A stretch of DNA of 64,000 bases from Paenibacillus rigui (lineage in GTDB: Bacteria > Bacillota > Bacilli > Paenibacillales > NBRC-103111). Below are positions 17,114 through 27,016 of the stretch, in pieces. Every line of letters starts with the position of its first letter. The stretch's first letter is position 1. The notes below the pieces were generated by a model that was not told the origin of the DNA, did not search any database, and worked only from the letters and a program-made list of their open reading frames with translations. The DNA lies in the NCBI RefSeq assembly GCF_002234615.1, contig NZ_NMQW01000024.1, positions 38,411 to 102,410 of the forward strand, read 5' to 3'. The position numbers and the translations under genes are program-made.

Positions 17114-20100
17114 CTAACCCATTTTCAAAAGCATATTCTCTAGCAGCCGAACCCGCGCACTCGCGGCATGAAGAAGGCCAATGCCAATCTCCGGGTACAG
17201 TCTCATCAGCCGGGACAGCTGCTCTCCCTGCAGGGCCAGCACCCTCACCTCGTCGAAGATGGCCTGGGCCGTCACAGAGGAAGGCGAGCCGTCGAATGCC
17301 GACGTTTCACCCAAGGAATCATGGGAACCCAGCACGCCGATCGTACCGCCGCCGCCCTCCTCTGTCTCATTGCTCAGCTCGATGTTGCCGTCCACGATCA
17401 AATACAGACTGACACTCGGTTCACCTCTGCGCAGCAAATACGCTTGATCCGGATGTACTTCTTCCTGAGCGATGCCTGCGAGAAGTCCCAGCTCATCGAC
17501 GGATAAGCTCGAGAAGAGCGGTGCCTGCTTCAAAAACATCACTTTATCCATCATCGATAAAAATTTGCGTTCTTCCTTCATCCCGCTCTCCTCTCCATCG
17601 CTCCTTGCATATTCAGCGATTCTGGCAAGCCATTCATCCGGCCAATTCACCGCCTCACGAAGAACGGTCTGCGGATCGGTCTCCAGCGTCCTCTCGCTCA
17701 TGCGATCCTGCCTATACAGCTCCATCAATGCACCGGCCAGTCTGCGGTCACCGAACCCCTCCGCCAGAATCTCCAAGCCGTTCTCCCGAATTTCCGCATG
17801 ATCGTCCTGTACCGTTTCGCGAAGCGAAGCCACCACCCGTTCATCCGTCAGTCTTCCCAGCACCGCCCAGGCCCCGTCGCATAAAGCCTCGTGTATTTCC
17901 ATACAGCGTTTGGCTGCGAGCTCGGCCAGATCCTTGTAGCTCAGCTCCGTCAAAGCGACGGGCAGCGTACCTTCCATCGTCGAGGCAAGGAGCCGCTGGG
18001 TACATAGCTCGGCAAGCTCGGACTGTACCCGGCTCTCCTCCCAAATACGGGTCAAGGCAGTCACACATACGTTCCAGGTAAAAGGATTCAGATGCGCCGT
18101 CCCCTCTATCAGCAGAGGTACGGCAGCCTCCCCCATATCGACGAAGGCTTCCAGTATGGCCCTTCGCAGCTCCTTGTCCGCCATCGGATACATCGCCAGC
18201 AGCACGCCCACCGCTTCCAGATGCTGCAGCTTGCCTAAGCCGTAAACGGCAGCCTCCTTCACGGCTGGCCGCGGTTCCTCCAGCAGGCTCATGAGCCAAG
18301 GCGCATATTCATTCAGCTTGAGCTCCGCCACGGTTCTGCTGCCGTAGACGGCCCATTCGCCGCCGGTGTCCAGCATTTTCACAATGGCCTCTTGGCATGC
18401 CGGATAGCTCTCCTCGCTCTTCAGCGCGTACAGTGCCTTCACACCCTCGGAGACGACGAGCGGGTGGCTATCCAACAGCTTGATGCGCAGGAAAAAGTGC
18501 GCCTGGCCCTTCATATGCGACGCCTTGGCGATCAGCTTCACGCATGCCGCGCGAACCTCATAATCTTCATCGTCCAGATACGAGGCGATTTCCACCAGGT
18601 CCTGGATCGAGGCGCCCTGCAAATTCATGGCCCGCAGCGCACAGACCCGGATTCTCGGGCTGCCTTCCGGGAGCAGCGAGATCAAGTGCGGCAGGAAGGA
18701 AGAGTCATTCGCTTTGCCGATCAGCTGCAGGGCGACCTCCCGAACATAATCGTTCGGATGCCGCAAATAACCTAACATGACTGTTAATGCTTTGGAGCTG
18801 CGCAGGCTTCCGAAAAAGGACGCCGCACTGTCCGACACGTCGTTGTACAGCGATTGTACGCTTATTACGAGCTCACGGATATAAAGATGCCTTCCATACC
18901 AAGCCGCTGCGATCAACAGCAGGGCCAAGGCTACGCCAATCCAGGCAAGAGGCGTAAGCCCCAGCAGACGCGAGGAATGCAGCAGCGACAGCAGAGAGCC
19001 AATCAGTATCCCGCCGGAGGCAGCGATGCCTTGAGCGAAATACCGGAAGCCGTCCCGCTCGGACAAAGGCATCATTTTGAAAAACAGCTGGTAGCAAGGC
19101 TCCGCAATAAAATATAGAAAGATATAAAACAGCGCATACGAGCCGGAGACCGCATATAAGCCGTACGGGCTGCTCAAAAGCCCTGCCGTCAGCAGAAACC
19201 CGCCGAAGAAAATGACCGAAATCGACAGCAGCATATTGCTGGCGCCAAGCCAATTCATCAGCCTATTCGACACGGCCTGCAGCAGCAGGCAAAACGTAAA
19301 TTGAAGCGCGGTCATGATCCCGTAAAAGGAGGTCAGCTCCCGCTCACCCGGGAAATGCGCCTCTGCCGCCGTAAAATATTGGTACTCCATAACAAAGTAC
19401 AGCGCCGGCATCAGTGTCATCAGCGCGATGGCGGACAGCAAAAACGGCCTCCGCAGCGTTTCCTTCCAATAATCCCCGCCGGACCGCTCTGCCTCCGGTG
19501 CCTCAGGCACATTCGGCTGCAGCTTCCCTTCCTTGAGCGACAAAGGAGCCAGGTAGCTCGCAATCGATTTGCGGAAGCTCCAGAAGCCTGCCAGCAGCAG
19601 CAGCGGTGCCAGAGCGTAGACCATCTCGGTCCCGAGCAGCCCGCCAATCCAATGGGCAAGCAGCCCCGCCACGATGCCTCCAGTCGTAGTCGACGCCACA
19701 AACAGCGGCATCAGGCGCTTGGCCTGCTGGGTAGGGCATAAATCGAACGCCACGCTCCATAACAGCAGCGTCAGCTGACGTACAACAAAATTCGACGATA
19801 GAAATAAGATCGGGTAATAATAGCGAAAATCGAAGCCCGCCACCTTGAACGTCAATAGAATCATCCCGTTCAGCAGCAGAATCGACGTCATAATCAAATA
19901 CAAGGTGCGCATCATTTTCGACTTGGACATTGTTCCGGTCAGTTTCGCCAGCAGCCAGCCTTCCACGGGCATCACGGCAGCCTCCGCCAAGTAGACATAC
20001 GGCAAAAAGGCAACGCCGAACCTGAGATTGAACAGCGCCATAAATGCCGTATAGTTCAAAGACTCCGCCACACCGCCGCAGAAGAAAATCGGCATCATGC

Positions 20101-20161
20101 TCCACAGCTTTCGCTTGTCTTCCCCCCGAATACCGAGAAAACGATCTATTGCAGCCTGCAT
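17114..20161 (-). CDS. Transporter-like membrane / HEAT repeat / cyclic-nucleotide-binding-like fusion protein
   Basis: The 1015-residue protein has three parts. Residues 1-430 contain about twelve membrane segments resembling MFS or ATP/ADP-translocase folds. Residues about 440-860 are helical HEAT-like repeats (VREVALQLIGKANDSSFLPHL, shortened; EVRAACVKLIAKAS). Residues 871-1015 are a Crp-like beta-barrel (LFSSLSVDELGLLA, LYLIVDGNIEL, LGETSAFDGSPSSVTA). In that phosphate-binding cassette the usual Arg after Pro is Ser (about residue 961), so cyclic nucleotide binding is doubtful. The ribosome binding site is weak (AGGA). Membrane anchor, protein-binding solenoid and sensor-like domain together suggest a scaffold in the eCIS regulatory operon. 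Confidence 0.8.
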   Translation of the reverse strand: MQAAIDRFLGIRGEDKRKLWSMMPIFFCGGVAESLNYTAFMALFNLRFGVAFLPYVYLAEAAVMPVEGWLLAKLTGTMSKSKMMRTLYLIMTSILLLNGMILLTFKVAGFDFRYYYPILFLSSNFVVRQLTLLLWSVAFDLCPTQQAKRLMPLFVASTTTGGIVAGLLAHWIGGLLGTEMVYALAPLLLLAGFWSFRKSIASYLAPLSLKEGKLQPNVPEAPEAERSGGDYWKETLRRPFLLSAIALMTLMPALYFVMEYQYFTAAEAHFPGERELTSFYGIMTALQFTFCLLLQAVSNRLMNWLGASNMLLSISVIFFGGFLLTAGLLSSPYGLYAVSGSYALFYIFLYFIAEPCYQLFFKMMPLSERDGFRYFAQGIAASGGILIGSLLSLLHSSRLLGLTPLAWIGVALALLLIAAAWYGRHLYIRELVISVQSLYNDVSDSAASFFGSLRSSKALTVMLGYLRHPNDYVREVALQLIGKANDSSFLPHLISLLPEGSPRIRVCALRAMNLQGASIQDLVEIASYLDDEDYEVRAACVKLIAKASHMKGQAHFFLRIKLLDSHPLVVSEGVKALYALKSEESYPACQEAIVKMLDTGGEWAVYGSRTVAELKLNEYAPWLMSLLEEPRPAVKEAAVYGLGKLQHLEAVGVLLAMYPMADKELRRAILEAFVDMGEAAVPLLIEGTAHLNPFTWNVCVTALTRIWEESRVQSELAELCTQRLLASTMEGTLPVALTELSYKDLAELAAKRCMEIHEALCDGAWAVLGRLTDERVVASLRETVQDDHAEIRENGLEILAEGFGDRRLAGALMELYRQDRMSERTLETDPQTVLREAVNWPDEWLARIAEYARSDGEESGMKEERKFLSMMDKVMFLKQAPLFSSLSVDELGLLAGIAQEEVHPDQAYLLRRGEPSVSLYLIVDGNIELSNETEEGGGGTIGVLGSHDSLGETSAFDGSPSSVTAQAIFDEVRVLALQGEQLSRLMRLYPEIGIGLLHAASARVRLLENMLLKMG

Positions 20162-20197
20162 GAAATCATGTCCTATCTGTTTAGTCTGGATCTTCCG

Positions 20198-20719
20198 TCA
20201 GTTGTTGAGCTTTTTACAATAAGCCAGCCGGTTTTCCCCGTCATAATAATAATCAGGATACGTGCCGATCAGCTCGAAGCCGCGCTGCCTGAACATGTTT
20301 TGAATCGGCCCGTACTCCGGCAGGCTGCAGGTATACGTCAGAATAAACCGGGCTCCCGCTTGGGCCACATGCTGCTCGAGCGTCTCATAGAGCCGTGCGG
20401 CAATACCCAGCTTGCGATACGCCCGGTGCACAGCCAAATAATCCCATAGGTAGCCTCCGGTCTGATGCTCGTTCTCCCGGCAGCTGGTCGCAGCAATGAT
20501 ATCGCCTTCCTCGTTCTCTACAAACCAATGGAAATGGTTCCGTTGAACCAAGCTGTCCCTTGGCGCCTTCTGAAAATGCTCCCGCTCTCCCGGCGTATGG
20601 TTCGTGTCGTCAAAAGAGAGCTCTGATAAAAAGAACTCGGATACCCGCAAGGCATCCGCCTCCGTCGTCAGCAGCTTCACCTGCAGGCCATGTTCTGCGT
20701 TGCTTACACTCATGTGCAT
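20198..20719 (-). CDS. GNAT-family N-acetyltransferase
   Basis: The 173-residue protein shows the GNAT core: WFVENEEGDIIAATSC (beta strands), YLAVHRAYRKLGIAARLYETLE (acetyl-CoA loop R-x-x-G-I-A, here RKLGIA) and a C-terminal FRQRGFELIG. The start ATG 20719 has GGGGAGAGG just upstream; ATG 20713 is an alternative. It lies 14 bases after the cyclase-like gene and 36 before the HEAT protein gene, so it is cotranscribed. The substrate is unknown, and a link to eCIS function is only positional. Confidence 0.82.
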   Translation of the reverse strand: MHMSVSNAEHGLQVKLLTTEADALRVSEFFLSELSFDDTNHTPGEREHFQKAPRDSLVQRNHFHWFVENEEGDIIAATSCRENEHQTGGYLWDYLAVHRAYRKLGIAARLYETLEQHVAQAGARFILTYTCSLPEYGPIQNMFRQRGFELIGTYPDYYYDGENRLAYCKKLNN

Positions 20720-20733
20720 TTCGCCTCTCCCCA

Positions 20734-23484
20734 TTAGGATACAGACAACGTTCCGTTCCAATCCTTGGTCGTTCCCGACTGGAAGTATTCGTCGCATACA
20801 TAAAAATAAAGCTGCGCCGCCTTATCCTGACGGTTCTGCTTGATGACCATCAGGAACGCTTCCCTCGCATCATAGAACCGTCCTACCTGGTACAGCATGA
20901 CGGCCTCCTCGAAGCGCGCCTTCGTCTTTTCCTTCAAGGCCCGGATCGTATCCGGATCACCTTGATACACATCATAAAGATGGAGCGGCTCCTCCAGTCC
21001 TTCAGCGCGGATCAAGCCCAGATTGCGGTATTGAAAAGCAGACGCATCCGTTAACGATTCGACTACGCTGTCTGTAATGAGAATGGACGCTCCGAGCGGT
21101 GCCGTCAGCTTCTCAAGCAGTGTAGCCAGGTTGACGTGATCGGAAATAATGTTGTTCTCGAGCCTCTGCTCTTCCCCGATAATACCAAGCCGCAGCGGTC
21201 CCTTGTGCAGACCGATGCCCAAATCGACCGGCGCGTAGCCCGACTCCCCCCGGTGCATGTTGTAAATCGACAGCTCCTTGCGAATGTCGATGCACGCATT
21301 CAGCGCCTCATCCCCTACGCCGGGGAACAAAGCCATAAAGCCGGGGCCCAAATACTTGTTCACTGTCCCCTGATGCTTGCGAATATAAGGACCGAAGCGC
21401 TTCAGGAACGAATTGACGAAATTGAAGTTTTGCTCCGGTGTTAGCCGCTTCGACATCAGATAAAAGCCTCGGATGTTGCATACGAGCGTGCTCATATTTT
21501 CCTCAACCTGATCGCCCAGACGCACATCCAGAATCGTCTCTTTATGCAATAACCGCAAAAATTGCTGTGGGACGAAGCGGTAATACGCCTGATTGAACTT
21601 CTCCAGCCTGGCGATATAGTCCCGAATATGGGCGGCCATCACATTAAAGCTGTCCCCCAGATCGGACACTTCATCCCGGGTATGGATTTGAACGACCGTG
21701 TCCCAGTTTCCCTTTGCAATTTCCCCGACACTGTCGCGCAGCTTGCGGATCGACGAAAGCAGGATATAGGTCATAATGATAAATACTACCACGATACCCG
21801 CCGAGAACAGCACGATATTTTGCATGACTGTCTGTTGAACCGCACGCCGGTGGGCCATGATGCCCTCCATATTTTTGCTCGCCTCGAACACGCCGACGAT
21901 CTTTCCGGCACTGTTGAAAATCGGCGCAATGCCGTACTTCCATTCCCCTGTATCGTCATTCCATTTGTCCGATTCGATGCTGCCCTGCGAGATGACCAGC
22001 GTATTCTGCGGCGTTTTGGGGAACGGATTGAACATGTGCATCTCGTCGTCATCCTCAAGAATCCGGTAGATGTCTCCGTTTTCCACCTTATAAATCGCCT
22101 TGTAAAAGCCCTGGTTCTCAATGCTGCCCGGTCGGTAAAAAACGGAATCGAGCTTACTGCGGAACAGACTGTACGTTCCTCCCTGGTATTCGGCAGGAGA
22201 TTCGATTCGCTCCAGCAAATTGCCGTCAATCAGGTTCGCGCCATTGCTTGCGAGCAGCTTAAGCTCCGAAACCGTCTCTTCATCCATCTTATCGACGAAG
22301 TTGTTATAGATGACAACGGACAATAAAATCATCGAAGCCGCAATAATCGGCACGCACACGATGATTTGCTTCATCATGAGAGGGACACGGCGCTGCATAA
22401 TGTTGTAATAAAGCAGCTTTACGGCATAGAGCAGCAGCAGTGAGCCTACAGCGGCTGCCACCCACACGAACCAAAGGCGGCTCCTGAAGGCGGAATCGTA
22501 CTTCCCGCTGCTAATTGAGGCTCCGAACGCTCCGTTCGGAAGCCGTTTGGCGATTTGCCCATCCTCTGCAATCAGCAAGTCACCGGTATGCGTCAGACTA
22601 ATATCCGTTTTAAAAAAAGTCAGCGTCACGCCCGCCAGAGCGGCTTTTTGCTGGCTGACCAGCTCCTCCAGCACATAAGGCTCCTTCGGGTCGAGCCGGT
22701 TGACCGACAACGAGTTGTAGTCGACGAACAGCAGCCGACCTTGCGGGTCGAGATGCAGGCTCTCCGGGAAATTTCTCCGTGTCCGGTCGATTCCCGGCAG
22801 CGGATAAACGAGCGTCGATCCGCCGTCCAGACCCGCCCGGTAAATTTCCCCGCTTCGCGTCGTATAATAAATTTGGCCTGGCGTCACGCCGTCTACCCCC
22901 GCCAGCACCTTACCGGCAGGCAGCTGTACGCTGTAAACGGGCACGGGAGACGTACCGACGGATGCGATCCGGTACAGCGTCACTTTGCCAAGCTCATCCA
23001 GGAAAAAGTGAACTTCACCGCCGGCGGCAGCCGGAGCCTTAACGCCTCCGACCCGATACCGCTTCTGCTTCGGATCGCTGTAGTTTTGCTCGAACAGCAC
23101 CTTGTCGAAGCTGCCGTCGGGGTTGTAGCGGATCAGCTGCTCGGTCTTGACCTCGATATCGTAGGTATCCATTAAGGCCCTCACGACATACAGGCTGCCA
23201 TCGTCATCCGCCGCCACATCATTGAACCGGTAAATTCCCTCTTCTCCGCTCTGGATGGAATATACGATAGTCCCGTCAGGGCTTAGCTTGCGGATCGTCT
23301 TCTTGGTGTTGTCGATCATGTACAAGTTGTCATGCGAGTCGGCAACCACTCTGGACAGGCTTTCGAAAAACAGCTCCCGTTCAAACGGATTTTTCGTCAA
23401 CATTTCCTTCTGCTGAACCACATAAAAACCTGCGACGGAGGCTAACAGCACAACCAAAAGTAAAACAGCCACCGACTTCTTCAT
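20734..23484 (-). CDS. Membrane receptor with beta-propeller, HAMP and degenerate class III cyclase domain
   Basis: The 916-residue protein has an N-terminal membrane segment (VAVLLLVVLLASVAG), an extracytoplasmic NHL/propeller-like region (about 35-330, with repeated DxxGxLYV strands), two membrane segments (about 337-395), a Cache-like region, a third segment near 560-580, HAMP, and a class III nucleotidyl cyclase domain at about 661-843, then a TPR-like tail. In the cyclase domain the first metal aspartate is Asn (VCNIRGF, residue 670), the second is Pro (YLGPGFMALF, 714) and the transition-state Arg is Leu (789). Substrate Lys710 and Asp782 remain. It is probably a non-catalytic signalling receptor. 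CAGGAGG lies upstream of ATG 23484. Confidence 0.85.
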   Translation of the reverse strand: MKKSVAVLLLVVLLASVAGFYVVQQKEMLTKNPFERELFFESLSRVVADSHDNLYMIDNTKKTIRKLSPDGTIVYSIQSGEEGIYRFNDVAADDDGSLYVVRALMDTYDIEVKTEQLIRYNPDGSFDKVLFEQNYSDPKQKRYRVGGVKAPAAAGGEVHFFLDELGKVTLYRIASVGTSPVPVYSVQLPAGKVLAGVDGVTPGQIYYTTRSGEIYRAGLDGGSTLVYPLPGIDRTRRNFPESLHLDPQGRLLFVDYNSLSVNRLDPKEPYVLEELVSQQKAALAGVTLTFFKTDISLTHTGDLLIAEDGQIAKRLPNGAFGASISSGKYDSAFRSRLWFVWVAAAVGSLLLLYAVKLLYYNIMQRRVPLMMKQIIVCVPIIAASMILLSVVIYNNFVDKMDEETVSELKLLASNGANLIDGNLLERIESPAEYQGGTYSLFRSKLDSVFYRPGSIENQGFYKAIYKVENGDIYRILEDDDEMHMFNPFPKTPQNTLVISQGSIESDKWNDDTGEWKYGIAPIFNSAGKIVGVFEASKNMEGIMAHRRAVQQTVMQNIVLFSAGIVVVFIIMTYILLSSIRKLRDSVGEIAKGNWDTVVQIHTRDEVSDLGDSFNVMAAHIRDYIARLEKFNQAYYRFVPQQFLRLLHKETILDVRLGDQVEENMSTLVCNIRGFYLMSKRLTPEQNFNFVNSFLKRFGPYIRKHQGTVNKYLGPGFMALFPGVGDEALNACIDIRKELSIYNMHRGESGYAPVDLGIGLHKGPLRLGIIGEEQRLENNIISDHVNLATLLEKLTAPLGASILITDSVVESLTDASAFQYRNLGLIRAEGLEEPLHLYDVYQGDPDTIRALKEKTKARFEEAVMLYQVGRFYDAREAFLMVIKQNRQDKAAQLYFYVCDEYFQSGTTKDWNGTLSVS

Positions 23485-23551
23485 GGTCTTGAATCGCCTC
23501 CTGTAAACCCATCTTATTTCTATGTATTAGAGCACAGGTACACCCGTGCAT

Positions 23552-26500
23552 TTATGTCTTGGAAACTTCAATCGTTCCCGTCGCTTCGTTCCATTGAATT
23601 TGTAACCCGATCGCTTCCCCTACGAATCGCAGCGGAACGTACGTGCGTCCCAGAATCAAAACGGGCGAAGCCTCGATTTCCCCTGCCTCCCCGTCCACAT
23701 AAGCGGTCGTACTGCCGATCGTGCACTCCGTCGTCCCTTCCTCGGACGATACGGTCACTGCCATCCGGTCGGGATCCCAGTCCACCGAAGCGCCGAAGGA
23801 TTCGGACAGCGCACGGATCGGCACGAAGGCCGTCCCGTTCAGCCTGATCAGCGGAGCATCCAGCGTAACCGGAATATTGCGGGAAATGAGCTGTTGTACC
23901 GCCATTGCCTCCGCCCCGGGCTCCGCCGCTTCGATCTCGGCAGCCTGGGCTGTCAACGCCTGGAGCTGCGTCTCGCTGTACTTCTCCAGCTCCTTCTTGC
24001 CAATGGCGGCAATGAGTTCCGCCGTTTGCTCCGCGACGAGGCTGTCGAGCTGCTTCTCCGCTTCTGCCTGTGCACCGCCTGCAGCCGGTGCTTCAGCTGC
24101 AGCCAGCTCGGCTGCGGCCGCCTGGATCGCCGTCAGCTTGCTGAACAGCGCGTCCTTCTCCGCCTGCGCAGCGGCCTGCCTGACGCTCTCCAGCGTCTGG
24201 CCGAGCGTCTCCGCCCGGGCGGCGTCATGCGCCTTGACCGCTGCATCGAGCGCGGCCTGCAGCTGGCTCTTCGCGGCTGCAAGCGTCGCGAGCTCATCGG
24301 CGGAGCCGTCCTCGCTCGCCGCCAGCTGCTGCGCTGCGGCGAAGAGCTGCTTCGCCTGTGCGAGCGCAGCCGGGGCGTCGCCTGCGGCCAAGGCCGCCTG
24401 CAGCGCCTGCTTGCTGCGCTGCTGCTCGGCCGCCAGGGCCGCCGGGCTCTGGGCTCCCGCGCCTGCGGAGCTGCCGGCGGTGGCGCCGGGGCTGCCGCCT
24501 GTAGGCACGCCAGTGCCTGTGCCCGCGGGGCTGCCACTGCCTCCTGCACCTGCTCCCGTAGCGCTCCCGCCTGCACCATTGCCCGTACCCGCTCCGCTGC
24601 CTGCGGTTCCTCCGCCTGCACCTGTCCCCGCACCACTGCCTGCTCCGCTACCCGTGCCGTTGCCGGTTGCACCGCTGCCCGTACCCGCGCTGCCGCTTCC
24701 TCCAGTGCCGCTCCCTGCTCCGGCACCTTCGCCTCCACTGCTCTCCGCAGCCAACGCTGCGATCAGCGCATCGCTGTTATGCACGAGCTTCATCTGCTCC
24801 AGTGCCGCGGCCGTGTCGCCTTTGGCAAGTGCCTCCAGCATGGCGATCTGTGCTGCCGCATCCTTGAGCTGAACCTCCAGCTCTGCAACATCCGCCAGCT
24901 TATGCGCATCAACGGCGGCTTGATGAGCAGCCTCCAGCTGCTCCTTCGCTTTTTTCAAGTCAGCTGCCGATTGCTGCAGCTGTGCCGGACTGAGCGGCGT
25001 CATCAGTTGCCCGGACGCCGGCAGCTCCATCGTCACCTGGAGGGCCGAGGCCTGATCCGAGGTTAAGGCCGACGATCCGGCTCCGCCAAGCGTCAGCGCT
25101 TCCGGATCCAGTGCTTGATCCAGCCCAAACCACTGGCCCCCGGCCCATGCCGGTGAGAAGTACATCCCCTGCCCGCTATTCGTCATCGTGGCTGCTGCCG
25201 CGTTATACACCTCCGGGGTCAAGGCGCTTAAACCCATCCGGTACGTGCCGAGAAGAATTTGGTCCTCTTTGGCCGGTGTGCCTGCTGCGTCCTTCACCGG
25301 AAGCAGCGGAGGCTGATCGGCCAGCTTTTCCTTAGGCACAAGCTCCAGCTCTCCCTTCGAGCCGCTGCCTGTAAGGCGCCCCTCCGCCAGCACTTCCTCG
25401 CGGCTATACAGCTGCACTCTTAGCTTCCCAGGCTCGCTCAGCAGCAGAGTTAACTGCCGTACCGGCTTCCCGATCGGGGTTTTGCTCCCGACAGGCTGGC
25501 CTTCGGCTGTGAACAACGCGTAATCCGTCGCTTTCACCTTGCCTTTCGTCTTCAAGATCAGATCGCTGAGCACCGAGCCCACGGCGGGCTTTTGCTCCCA
25601 CGTCCCGTCCGCCTTTGCTGCAGGCGCCGCCTTTACCGCATCCAATCCGCTGTCAATGTCTTTATAAGGCAGTATGCCTGGACGCAGCGTCTGGCTGACC
25701 GCCCCTCCCGAATCCAGATTCAGCTTGCTTATAGCGGTTTTATATGCGATATAGGCCATGAAGACTTGCTGCCGGGCCTGCTCCTGCGCATCCCGCGCGG
25801 CCTGCACCTCTTCCGCCTTGACCATGCCTGCTTTGTATGCGCTCCCTGCCTTTTGTACCGCTGCTGCAGCGGCATCCTGATCCTTCAATGCCTGCGCATA
25901 GCTCTCCTCGGCCCCTTTGGCCTCTAGATAGGACTGCCTCACCGCCGCCGCTACCGTCGTACGGCTTTCCTGCTCCTTCAGCGAGGCCTTGGTCTGCTCC
26001 ATTAGAGCAATCGGCAGTCCGTTCCGAAGATCGTCCAAGTACCTTAACCCGTCTCGTTCTCCCTGTATGATCGACTTCGGAATCGGAAAAAGAAAAGGAA
26101 TCTGGAAAAATCCTTCCCACTCCAGCCGAATTTGCTCCAGCAACGCGTCATATTGAACCATAAACAGCTCCGTATCGGACGTTTTCGATTGGATCAGGCG
26201 CTCCAGCGCCTTCATCCGCCCAGTCCCGAACTTCGCAGCATACAGGCTTCTGGCCGCCTGCAGCTTTTCATCCGCCAGATGCAGCTTCTCTACATCATTC
26301 AAGAGCGTACCATCCGTTTGGAGCGCGTTAGCGATATAGGCCGGCAGCATCTTTTGCGATAAATCGGCATAATCGGGACTATCGTCCAGGACAACCGGGT
26401 CCTCCATCGTATACTGTACCTTCTGTCCCAAGGCGAGACGGCTTGCTTTGGCGGTCAGCTGGGCCTTTTTCCAGTCCGACGCCGCCTTCTCCAGCTTCTT

Positions 26501-27016
26501 CTCCGCTTCCTCCTTGGCCGTTTGATCGACAAAGCCGTACTTCAGCTTCGTTTTGACCGCTTCTAGCTCCTGTTTCGCTTCTTCCCAGCGTTTCCTTGAG
26601 CTATCCTCGGCAAAACGATCCTGCATCGCCTGCAAGTACACCTTCTCGAGCTCAAATTTCGTCCGATTCCCGGCCTGCCGGTAAGCCTCCTGCGCTAAAA
26701 AAAGCCCGGATCGGGCCTCGGGCACCTTCATCCGGATCTGCAAATCTTGACTCAAATTGGTTGGCTTGGCGAATAGGCCGGAAGCCTTCTCCTCTTCGCT
26801 TTTGACTGCAAAACGGGCCTGCTGCAGCTCCAGCTTTTTTTTCGAAATTTCCGTCTTCGCGTCCTTCGTATCCTGGCTGAAATCGGCAGCCCGCTGCAGT
26901 GCCTCTTTAAGTGTTAACGACTTCACCGTAGGACCTGCGGCCGATACGGCCGTGAACGGAACCGACGCCGCCACCATTACGATCATTCCCCGTCGGACAA
27001 GGCTTTTGAACCCCAA
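23552..27016 (-). CDS. Secreted TolC-like helical protein with copper-amine-oxidase-like C-terminal domain
   Basis: A signal peptide (GMIVMVAASVPFTAVSAAG) is followed by long helices resembling outer-membrane efflux (TolC) repeats (LTLKEALQRAADFSQDTKDA and RTTVAAAVRQSYLEAKGAEE). A Gly/Ala/Ser-rich linker spans about residues 780-870, then more Ala-rich helices. The last 110 residues hold two copper-amine-oxidase-N-like units (GTAFVPIRALSESFGA, GRTYVPLRFVGEAIGL), common on Paenibacillus surface proteins. It has 1154 residues and starts at TTG 27016, with GGAGGG 7 bases upstream. It heads the leftward regulatory operon. A TolC-type fold in a single-membrane cell suggests a wall-spanning or surface role, not outer-membrane export. 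Confidence 0.8.
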   Translation of the reverse strand: MGFKSLVRRGMIVMVAASVPFTAVSAAGPTVKSLTLKEALQRAADFSQDTKDAKTEISKKKLELQQARFAVKSEEEKASGLFAKPTNLSQDLQIRMKVPEARSGLFLAQEAYRQAGNRTKFELEKVYLQAMQDRFAEDSSRKRWEEAKQELEAVKTKLKYGFVDQTAKEEAEKKLEKAASDWKKAQLTAKASRLALGQKVQYTMEDPVVLDDSPDYADLSQKMLPAYIANALQTDGTLLNDVEKLHLADEKLQAARSLYAAKFGTGRMKALERLIQSKTSDTELFMVQYDALLEQIRLEWEGFFQIPFLFPIPKSIIQGERDGLRYLDDLRNGLPIALMEQTKASLKEQESRTTVAAAVRQSYLEAKGAEESYAQALKDQDAAAAAVQKAGSAYKAGMVKAEEVQAARDAQEQARQQVFMAYIAYKTAISKLNLDSGGAVSQTLRPGILPYKDIDSGLDAVKAAPAAKADGTWEQKPAVGSVLSDLILKTKGKVKATDYALFTAEGQPVGSKTPIGKPVRQLTLLLSEPGKLRVQLYSREEVLAEGRLTGSGSKGELELVPKEKLADQPPLLPVKDAAGTPAKEDQILLGTYRMGLSALTPEVYNAAAATMTNSGQGMYFSPAWAGGQWFGLDQALDPEALTLGGAGSSALTSDQASALQVTMELPASGQLMTPLSPAQLQQSAADLKKAKEQLEAAHQAAVDAHKLADVAELEVQLKDAAAQIAMLEALAKGDTAAALEQMKLVHNSDALIAALAAESSGGEGAGAGSGTGGSGSAGTGSGATGNGTGSGAGSGAGTGAGGGTAGSGAGTGNGAGGSATGAGAGGSGSPAGTGTGVPTGGSPGATAGSSAGAGAQSPAALAAEQQRSKQALQAALAAGDAPAALAQAKQLFAAAQQLAASEDGSADELATLAAAKSQLQAALDAAVKAHDAARAETLGQTLESVRQAAAQAEKDALFSKLTAIQAAAAELAAAEAPAAGGAQAEAEKQLDSLVAEQTAELIAAIGKKELEKYSETQLQALTAQAAEIEAAEPGAEAMAVQQLISRNIPVTLDAPLIRLNGTAFVPIRALSESFGASVDWDPDRMAVTVSSEEGTTECTIGSTTAYVDGEAGEIEASPVLILGRTYVPLRFVGEAIGLQIQWNEATGTIEVSKT

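Noticed and set aside
23721..25066. Long plus-strand frames (up to 390 codons) opposite the TolC-like gene
   Set aside because: They are Ala/Pro/Cys-rich shadows caused by the high-GC linker and have no ribosome binding site; the minus-strand protein has a signal peptide and known domains.
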